From: Pseudoneurospora amorphoporcata
Lineage: Eukaryota > Ascomycota > Sordariomycetes > Sordariales > Sordariaceae
DNA: 64,000 nt
Assembly: GCA_033297205.1 (NCBI GenBank)
Contig: MU859175.1
Location: 1-64,000 of the forward strand
Direction: 5' to 3'
This document shows, in pieces, positions 56,107-64,000 of this stretch (position 1 is its first letter; every line of letters starts with the position of its first letter). The notes under the pieces were generated by a model. The model ran no database searches. It was given only the letters and a program-made list of their open reading frames with translations, and was not told where the DNA came from. The translations under genes were made by a program, and so were the position numbers.

Positions 56107-58346
56107 TTTCCAAGACTTTGCATCCTGGGCGGCGAGTTATGACCGATGTCACGAAGAGATGGTCTACGATACATCCATGACTGGGATTTGAACGCTGTGT
56201 GGCTTTGCTTGTTGATTATTATCACTTTTGTGGGAGGTTTCCTCAAAGACGACGGGATGGACGATGAGGGGCGGCAGGTTTAGAACGAAGGGAATCCGAA
56301 GACATGTTGGCGCAATGGTCTTATCGGTCAACTCAGAACCGATGATTTTTCTTTTGTCTTGATTTACGCGAGATCTTTGTGGTTATCTACACACGTTAAG
56401 AGAGGCGTTTTCTTTTTGTCGTTTCCTCATTATCCATGAGGGAAATTCCCCTACTGCTCATCAAGAAGCACCCTGGGCCTTGCTTAACCTTTAATGTTTC
56501 CTCTACCTGGTGCTCTGTTTGTTTCGATCAATGCTTCTTCTATGATTTTGCACTGCGTATGTCAAAAACTCCCCATCTTCATTCGGGACCGTTATCCCCC
56601 CTTCCACAGCTCGATAAGCAAAACGGCTACCGGCAGCATATACTCACAGCCTCAGCACATCGATTGGGGGCTGAGACATGACAAGGAAAGGACTATGACC
56701 CGTCACACAATAACCACACTTCTCATCTCCTAGGCGTCCAAAGATCAGCCATCACTCAGAACAACCACGGAGAGCCTCGCGTGGCTCACTCCTCTCGACC
56801 GCCCATATTGCCCGTTCTATCCGCCTGATGTCTGATGTCGGCCGCCCCAAGACAACCCTACCATCTACCAACTGATCCAGTGACGCCTCCACCTTGGCAA
56901 CCACTTCAGCTTTTCTCCAAACATATCGCATTTCGACCACATACAGGCTGACAAACCGCCAAACCCGAATTCACAATTTACACACAAAATGCAAGGTTCT
57001 CCAGTCGATGTTCTTGAGGCCAGGGAAGGAGGGGGGAAGGGGTCTCATCTCTCATGCAGCCTGACGCGCTGGATCCATACCCAAAATGATAACACGCCTA
57101 TAACGCCGGCGGTACAACCAACCAGATTGGTCGGTAATAGCGCTGTCTACGGACCAAGTGCAACCAAGCGGCACCACACCCACCATTCCCATTTGCCCAT
57201 TTTGAGATCAGCCCCTGCGTCCTACATGTGCGGTGCTTGGTGGTGGTTCGCTATCCGCGAGAAGTCTCGGGCCATCACTTCATTTGTCGCCGGTTTTTGC
57301 CTGACCCGAGTATGGGGGCCATAACTAGAAACTCTGGGGGCTCTTTGGGAGGCTGTGATGGTTGAGTTGTTCCCGCGAGGGTTGCATTTTCATTCAGCCC
57401 AGGCGGGGGCGCGGTTTTAGTTCGGGCTGTTATAACACTTCAAGGAGGCTCATAACGTCGTCAATCGAAGACGGAATTATTAGGCGACTTTCGATGCATC
57501 TTTTTCTCTGCTCTTTTATGCAGTTCGTTCTCTCTCAAGTTATTCCCATTCTCCAGACACCGCTATCAAGTGTGCCGAGTTCCACCCAGTATCTATTTAC
57601 AACACTCTCCAACTTTTTCCCCCTTACCCTTGTCGACATACCTAACCTAGCATCCAAAGGTGGGAGGCTGGTTTACCCATCGCCTAGAACTAGCTGGGCG
57701 CGTTGCGACTTGCAGCGGATTTCTACGTGTACAGGCCTTCTTTTTTTGGTCCCTTCATAGGTGGAGACTCCACTTTGTTGGCGCTGCTTTTACAAAGATC
57801 CTCACATTGAGAACCCCCAAGAACGGATCTTTAGAAAGTAGTGCTGACGCCCCGTCATTTAGAGACGCAGCCTGGTCTGATTTGTTGAGTGGGAAAACTG
57901 ACTTGCCTTCTGAAGAGTTCAAAAAGGAGGGCTTGGGACTTTGAGAACCTTTGCGACTTTTTTTTTTCTTTTTAACATTTACTCTGGTCACTTCGGTTTC
58001 TTTTGCTCGGAGTGATTACTCTGTATGTTGTTCCATGTCTTCAGTGTATAACAACAGCACTCTTTGACGTATATGGAACTAACAGAGTGTTGACAGACAT
58101 ACACAGACTCACCACCACCCTTCTTCGTACATATCCCCGATCGGAATACCAATACGGAAAGATCTTTCTAGGGCAAACGCCTGCAAAGTGGTTGCATTTT
58201 GATCACAGTTGAGCCCGCCAGCGACACAGCGTCCATACACTTTACGAACGACGTCAAACCATTGGTGATCACCATCGGTATATCCGACGTTCCACGATAG
58301 TCCACAAACGAAACCTCTGGCTTACTAGACCAGTTCCTCCGCCATC
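56107..58346. other. Intergenic region (2.2 kb)
   Basis: 3' flank of the deaminase gene and promoter of the next gene. ORFs up to 132 codons occur but none has motif or codon support. Confidence 0.45.
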
Positions 58347-59987
58347 ATGCCCGACACCGACGTGGAAGGTTTCTACCACTGGTTCCCATGGGGCAAGAAC
58401 ATTAATGAGGGATGGAGTTTCGATGTCATCACGCTGCTGGCCATCATCGGCGAGGGCAGCGTTGCTGAATTCGCTCAAACCATCACCGCTAGCTCACTCT
58501 GCATGCTTCCGCGCTTGATTCCCGCTCCCCAGGCCCTGCTCCGTCCCCAGCGGCCACAGCGACTACCCGAAGTCCACGCCAAACTGGCGGGCGTCTACGG
58601 CGGCACTCTGCTCGACTCCGTCGGCTTCTTTGCCAACATCTTGCACCCGCTTGACGAATACAAGCCGTTCGACTTTAGAGTGTTCGAGATCAAGCACACA
58701 CATCTCCTCAAGCCCGATGTCAGGAGACGGCTGGAGAACGAAGGCTTCCTGGGGACTGTTTTCGGTCTCCGCTGGCTTAAGAGAAAGAAGGCGAAGAAGC
58801 AGGAGCAAAAGAACAGCGAGATCACAATCAACAACACGCGGGAGAACGGGGCAAGGCACGATTTCAACAGCGATGCGAGCAGGGACGCAGACGCCGACGC
58901 CATCAGAAGGCGAAACGGGGGCACCGACGGGAAGCATGTCACCCTCGACGTCGACGCCGAGCACGGCGACCACATCCCCACTCTGGGCATCAACCGCCAA
59001 CCAACCATGGCCGAGCGCATCACCGACATCGTCACGGCTCCCAAAATGATGACGCCGCAGTGCGTCGCCAGCAGTCCCAACGCGCGCTACACGGTCCCAC
59101 CCGCCCTGGATTCGCCCATGCACGTCATTAACGTCTTCTCTTTCCTCATCACCATCGCGATCCTCATCACCTCGGCCTACTGGCACGACGGCGCGGCCGT
59201 GACTGCCATCGTGACCATCTCCGTGTCCGCCTCCGTCATGGGCTACGCCTCTTGGTGGTACCCTCTGCTTATGGCGCGACAAGCCAACGCCAAGGTCCCG
59301 CCCGGAGACGTGGTCATCCGCACGCGCGAGGGCGCCTTCTTGGTGGTCAAATGCACCGAGGAAGTCGCGCGCGAGCTGTACCAGGGCACGGAAGAGTGCC
59401 GCTATGTCTCCACAAAATACCACCGTCTGTTCATGGGCATCGCCATGGTTCTCTTGATGGTGGCTGTCGTGTTGCTGGGGAACTGTCGGTGGTCGTCGCA
59501 AGCTTTGATTGGTGGCGCTTATGTTTTGTTGAATAGCATCTACTGGGTCTGCGGTCTACTGCCGCAGCGCTTCTTCTGGGATTTGTCGAGGTACACCATC
59601 ACCGACGTCACTCCGGAGGACGTGAAGAGCAACGATAAGAATGACGTGCCGCCTAATTTCACGAGGACGCTGTGGTACGCGATCCGCGAGACCAAGAAGG
59701 ATGCGTGGGTTGATAGGTCGGGTGCTCTCCCCGGCACGCTCCAGTGGAAGAAGTGGCTGGAGGAGGCGCTGAGTGCCGCCAACGAGGGGAACCATGATTG
59801 GGATGCGGTGGGCAGGAAGGATGCCATTATGAGGGAGAATCCGGATGCGTATGTCAGCAGGGAGCCGTCAAATCTGGTCAAGCAGCATGATGTTGGGCAT
59901 TGGCCGAATGACCCGGCGGCGCAGAAGGCCCCGTTGGATCAAGTGCAGCCGTCGCCTTTTCAGCATCCTGGCGGGGCTTCGCTGTGA
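58347..59987 (+). CDS. Fungal multi-pass membrane protein of unknown function (546 aa)
   Basis: Intronless, 546 residues. The N-terminus MPDTDVEGFYHWFPWGKNINEGW and a weak hydrophobic segment (about 26-40) precede a long hydrophilic, acidic/basic stretch (about 140-235). Four clear membrane segments follow: INVFSFLITIAILITSAYW (about 263-282), AVTAIVTISVSASVMGYASWW (about 288-309), LFMGIAMVLLMVAVVLLGNC (about 368-388) and ALIGGAYVLLNSIYWVCGLL (about 394-414). Between segments two and three lies a soluble loop (VVIRTREGAFLVVKCTEEVARELYQG). The C-terminal 130 residues are hydrophilic. The long, C-rich frame with strong codon bias makes the gene certain, but I do not recognise a family with known function. 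Confidence 0.85.
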   Translation: MPDTDVEGFYHWFPWGKNINEGWSFDVITLLAIIGEGSVAEFAQTITASSLCMLPRLIPAPQALLRPQRPQRLPEVHAKLAGVYGGTLLDSVGFFANILHPLDEYKPFDFRVFEIKHTHLLKPDVRRRLENEGFLGTVFGLRWLKRKKAKKQEQKNSEITINNTRENGARHDFNSDASRDADADAIRRRNGGTDGKHVTLDVDAEHGDHIPTLGINRQPTMAERITDIVTAPKMMTPQCVASSPNARYTVPPALDSPMHVINVFSFLITIAILITSAYWHDGAAVTAIVTISVSASVMGYASWWYPLLMARQANAKVPPGDVVIRTREGAFLVVKCTEEVARELYQGTEECRYVSTKYHRLFMGIAMVLLMVAVVLLGNCRWSSQALIGGAYVLLNSIYWVCGLLPQRFFWDLSRYTITDVTPEDVKSNDKNDVPPNFTRTLWYAIRETKKDAWVDRSGALPGTLQWKKWLEEALSAANEGNHDWDAVGRKDAIMRENPDAYVSREPSNLVKQHDVGHWPNDPAAQKAPLDQVQPSPFQHPGGASL

Positions 59988-60554
59988 TGATGGTACTTGA
60001 TGATTTCTGGAGTCTCAGATCTTTCTTGATGGGTTTGGATTTTCATTTTCTGGGTTGGATATAATATACCTGGTCATGTTATCAACCGGCCGCTTCAAGC
60101 AGGTGAGGTAAGTGTTTGGTAGGCTCGATATGGCTCTGGTCTTGCATGACGACTAGACGGCGACAACCAAAATCGGCACTTAAAGAGAGGCTGTCGGAAA
60201 AAAGAACAATGTGTAATGAATGAATGGATGAGAATGGATGAGAATAGGTTCACATATGGCAAAATGAATATGAGACATAACTTCAAAGTTGATTTGACTT
60301 GAACAAAGAAGTTGCCATTGTGAACCTGTGCCTGTGTCTGCACTTGCCCCTGCTTGTGAACAAAGCCAAACGCTTTCATGTGAAAGCTATGCCATGCTCC
60401 ATTTAGTTTCAACATACGATAACGAGCTACGAACCTTTTCGGCTCTGCTCCCGAGTTTTCAGAACTTGTTCCGTTCTCGTTGTCGACATCCGCGACAACC
60501 CTCAAGAGCGAGCGGACGGTATCCTCATCTCCACCTACCCAGTAGTGTACAGTA

Positions 60555-60658
60555 CTCGTCGGTTAGGTGGATTCGCTTCGCCAGCCAACCAACTCTCATA
60601 GTCCCTCTGAGAGTCGGTCTTTTTACCTGTAACGCGCAAGCTCTGTAACGATTTGGAA
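60555..60658 (+). repeat. Left terminal inverted repeat of the MITE
   Basis: About 104 bp. The outer 96 bp match the right repeat at all but one position (a transition); the inner few bases match with one small gap. Confidence 0.88.
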
Positions 60659-60993
60659 TATCTCAACCCACTTTAAAGATTTCAATGTCAAATTTTATTC
60701 TTATTCTTTCGTAGCCTTTCTCTATTAAAGGAAAATTTTTGTATTGAATTTGCTTAAGAATTGGTTAAGGAAAAGAGTTTAAGAAGTTGAAGAGGTATTT
60801 AGTCGAAACCCTAACCCTGGCCAAATTTTGTCTGAAATCGTGGGCCGGATTTTGGATGCAAACGATTATCAAGAGTGCAATCTTGAGTTCGTGGTCTCAA
60901 AAATTTCCAGAGTTGCTTCTTATATTTATACCTTTAATATAGGACATTTTTGTCTTATAGCCATTTGATGTGGTTGAGCAATTGTGGTTGAAG

Positions 60994-61098
60994 TTCCAAA
61001 ACCGTTATAGAGCTTGCGCGTTACAGGTAAAAAGACCGACTCTCAGAGGGACTATGAGAGTTGGTTGGCTGGCGAAGCGAATCCACCTAACCGACGAG
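60994..61098 (-). repeat. Right terminal inverted repeat of the MITE
   Basis: Reverse complement of the left repeat, about 105 bp including one extra base near its inner end. The same terminal sequence is found again at 51985-52020. Confidence 0.88.
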
Positions 61099-64000
61099 TA
61101 TTCTGTGTTTCCGTGTGTCCTGATCTTTCGAGTTTCAATCACCGCTCTAGCTGGCGATATCAGCTTGTGAAGCTTGTGAATTGTACACGTGTATATCTCC
61201 ACGATCTCCACGGCGATCACAATGCTAGGAATGGCGTCAGCACAGGCCGGGGAGTCTCCGAGAGTCTCGCCATCCCCGAGACCCGCGCCTTGGTCCGTAC
61301 CCCCACTTAGTGTAAGCCAGGTCCGGAGGGAGGACCGCACAATCCGGGCCCGTTGACCGATGGCCGTCTTGGCCGCCAAGTCTTCAAATCTTCAGCGCTT
61401 GGCACAATTAAACCAGCGAGGCTGGTAAACTACACTATGGCGACATCCCGGTGGGGTCTCCGCTCTTCGGATACCCGCCGGATAATAGTAATCGGTAGTG
61501 GTGTCCGGATCCTCTTCAGATCCTCCGGCGGGGGTGAAGGAGGGGGACGACGGCGTCTGCCGCCGGTTTCACGATTCCGGGTTGTGCAAAACTAAGGTAT
61601 CCATCAGCCTCCATAGTGGCCCCGTATAGATCCGTTCTAGACCCGTGGTTAACCCGTAGTCGACCGTGAAACGTGGTTCAGGGCTCCGGGTGGCCCGAAT
61701 CGTTATCACCGTGTGCGGCGTGTGGACAGATGTCAGGGCAATGCATGCATGCATGAGCGGGCGGCAAGTTTTGAAGGGCGGCGACCTTGGATTCCTTTTC
61801 AAACTTTTTTTTCTTCTTAAACTTCTTGTCCTCATTGTCGTGACCGCGCTGACGGTTGGAACTGGGTGTTTCGATGGTTGAAGCAATCTGCTTTTCAAGT
61901 CAACCCAAAAAAAAAAAAAAACGTACAGTCAACGTCTTCAAGGAACCGTGAACGCTTTTGTTGACGTGCTGCGTAAAGACATCATCAACAACTCCGCTGG
62001 TTCCACTCACCTTCATGATCCATTCATGATACCGTAACATCGATTGAAGACATAATTCGGATGCAGATCCATTGTTTCCGTCGGTTACGGCTTGTTCGGC
62101 TACCGGTATCACGACATTACGGGAGGTGAATGTCTTTCAACCGGCCGACACCCGACAAGATCTTTCAACGCACCGATATCAATGTTTCCGGCTGTCGGTC
62201 TACGTACTGTATAAAGCATTGTTGCGGACCAACACGCTCCATTTTCCACTCTATTCCGCTGCCGCCTCCTCAACCATTCCGCTTTGTTCGAACCTATCCA
62301 ACGCTATTCACATCGAGACCGTTTGCTACTGCATCGTAAAGTGTGCCCAGCACAACGGATCTCGTTTCCAGCAGTTCGCTTAGCTGGAAGCGCACCGCTT
62401 TTTTTTTTTAGCGTATCGTAGCGTAGTCGGTCCTGGTACAGTAGGTAGTAGTCTAGTATGTATCCGTAAAACACGTTTTTATCCGGTGCTGGGCGGTGGT
62501 GAGTCACAATCAAACCGTTTGTTTAAAGTTGCCCGCCCTGGCCGCCAAGCTCATCCACTCAAAAGCATCATGGCTTCCCCGCGGAGAATGTGTGAGAGGA
62601 AATCTGCAGCTGCCTTTCGTAATTCGACAAAGCTTGTCGTTGATCTTGAATGGCACGTTGCTGCGAGATCTTCACATTCACAGGAAGAACAAACTAGTTT
62701 TAGATGCCGCCAGCCTTTTTTACGTATGAGCCCGATTGTCCGATATCGTTCTCATAAAAACTCTGCCGGGTCTGGCGTAGGTGCCAGCTTCTTTTCATTG
62801 TTGGCACATGGGCCGCACAGCTCGATAAGGCTGGCCGAGGAGAAGGATAATCCCCCACAAAGCAGCAAAAACTGGGAGCGCTACTAAAGCAATGGGTCGC
62901 CGGTGGCGTTTCTAGCCCAGACGAGTACAGATGTATTCCCGTGGGTATGGTATTTTCCGCTCCAACGACAACCGTGTTCACAGCACTGTGAGAGCAAGGA
63001 GGAGCCATGCGGGAGACAGTTGCGCAATTCTTGGGAAGTGGAGGAAAACGGAGTCGGGTTTCCAGTTCCAAACAGGAATTGCCGCGGGGCTTTCGTCGGT
63101 ACGCAAATCGGCTGCAACTTTTTTTTTTTTCTTTTTTTCTTTTTTGCGGTGGTCGGAGGGGAGATCACCTTGGACCGGCATGGGGCATACCGATGATAGT
63201 GCCCTCACTTCTTTCTGCCTTTCCTCTTGTCAGCCTGGAAAACTTTGCTGGCTTGAGGCCTTTCTTGAATGGACTCGCGGCCTTATGGTGGCTCTTTCCA
63301 TTAACTACCTGGCTGATGGCTGGATGGATGCCTGAGGTGTGGACACGCGCCAGCTCCAAGCTCTGCTGTACCCGGACGCTGGCTTGAAGCCATCTTGAAT
63401 GTGATGCGTTCTTTCTGTGTCGTTTCGAACTTTGGAGATCGTCCTTTCCGCGCCCTTGGTTGGAGGCCCTGTCGATGCCCTGTGTCCCTGTCTCTCCCAC
63501 CACAACCTCCAGGCAAGCGAGCGATGTCCATCCGGATGGCGCTCCATCATTGTCTCCATTGGCTCTTGGCGTTTCGGTCGGCGGGGCTGACTGCCTCAAG
63601 TGGGGCAGTGCTTTACCAAGGAACCCGCAGGACGCTTCGTGTTTCCATCAGAGTCTACAGAATAGTGCTACTCACAATACAGTATTTGTGCGCATTTCCT
63701 GTTCAAGCGCTGTGACTCATACTTCCCCTTTCGGCCTGGCCGATGTCCAACCAATAGGAACACACAATAGGATCCAGTGGGTGCAGTGGATTCTGGCGCC
63801 TGCATGAATTCCTGTTCACACTGTGGTACACCTTCCATCCTGGCCTTTCAGAAGGGTTTCGCGGTGGGCAACGGCCAGCCGGTTGCGCGGCAGTGCGTGG
63901 GTGCCTCGCCGGCACCGCAGCCAGGGCCGGTTTGCTGCCTGATACAAAATCCACCCCCTCCGCCCATTCTTCCCTCTTTGACCTTCCTTTCTCTTCTCCC

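Larger units (their letters stand above)
60555..61098. mobile_element. 544 bp MITE-like element with long terminal inverted repeats
   Basis: The element is bounded by near-identical inverted repeats, each beginning CTCGTCGGTTAGGTGGATTC when read inward, and is flanked by TA on both sides (60553-60554 and 61099-61100), the target duplication of Tc1/mariner-type insertions. The interior (about 60660-60993) is AT-rich and has no ORF of note, so the element cannot move on its own. Both repeats contain a small inner hairpin (ACTCTCA...TGAGAGT). Confidence 0.88.
59988..64000. other. Gene-poor right end (4 kb) with a MITE-like element
   Basis: Apart from the element at 60555-61098 I see no gene. 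Poly-A and poly-T tracts lie at about 61908-61921, 62399-62409 and 63119-63141. ORFs here are short, overlapping and without motifs. Confidence 0.45.

Noticed and set aside
58563..59501. 312-codon minus-strand ORF antisense to the membrane protein gene
   Set aside because: Asp/Gly/Val/His composition is the usual shadow of a C-rich coding strand.
60808..60822. Two telomere-like CCCTAA units
   Set aside because: Only two units inside the AT-rich core of the MITE; no array and no sign of a chromosome end.

Overview
The window is nuclear DNA of a filamentous ascomycete, most likely Neurospora or a close relative in the Sordariales. The evidence is short spliceosomal introns (49-133 nt, many with a CTAAC/CTGAC-type branch site), C-ending codon preference, typical fungal gene families, and a predicted complex I 51 kDa subunit of exactly 493 codons. 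It contains 18 protein-coding genes I can support, one intron-containing tRNA-Lys(CTT), and two members of a small inverted-repeat element family. There are no prokaryotic operons, phage genes or CRISPR arrays. Most intergenic regions are 0.4-4 kb and show no convincing coding signal.

Layout. 1-10 kb: a possible gene end at the left edge, a GT-B glycosyltransferase (2379-3892, +), a small three-exon protein of unknown function (5213-5838, -), a low-complexity hypothetical (6687-7523, -) and a U1-type zinc-finger splicing protein of the WBP4/FBP21 type (8376-9419, -). 10-24 kb: a Pir-type cell-wall protein (10450-11587, -), a MARVEL-domain membrane protein (13400-14593, -), a gene-poor stretch, the histone chaperone HIR1/HIRA (18939-22315, -) and a lysine/alanine-rich basic protein with a GC-AG intron (23428-23970, -). 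26-37 kb: two convergent Golgi-type glycosyltransferases (DXD-type 26392-27579, +; KRE2/KTR mannosyltransferase 27958-29397, -), a GNAT acetyltransferase, and a head-to-head pair made of the tRNA methyltransferase TRM7 and the ribosome-biogenesis helicase MAK5. 38-51 kb: a flavoprotein/F-box-like/ankyrin-like fusion, tRNA-Lys, a head-to-head pair of dynactin p27 and complex I NUO51, a PEX11-family protein, a small membrane protein and the nucleolar Nopp140/SRP40 homologue. 51-64 kb: a compact foldback element, an ADGF/CECR1-type adenosine deaminase, a fungal multi-pass membrane protein, and a 544 bp MITE-like element with 104 bp near-identical inverted repeats and TA target duplications.

The genes do not form a pathway cluster; this is ordinary housekeeping chromosome. 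Three groupings stand out: RNA and nucleolar functions (WBP4-like, TRM7, MAK5, SRP40), secretory-pathway glycosylation and cell wall (two glycosyltransferases facing each other, the Pir protein, the GT-B enzyme), and chromatin (HIR1). The observations most worth a second look are the inverted-repeat element family, the degenerate PPCDC-like flavoprotein fused to tryptophan-rich ankyrin-like repeats, the Pir protein with swapped domain order and a Pir repeat assembled by splicing, the open in-frame extension after the HIR1 stop, and several stop-free introns of length 3n. I found no clearly undescribed multi-gene system.
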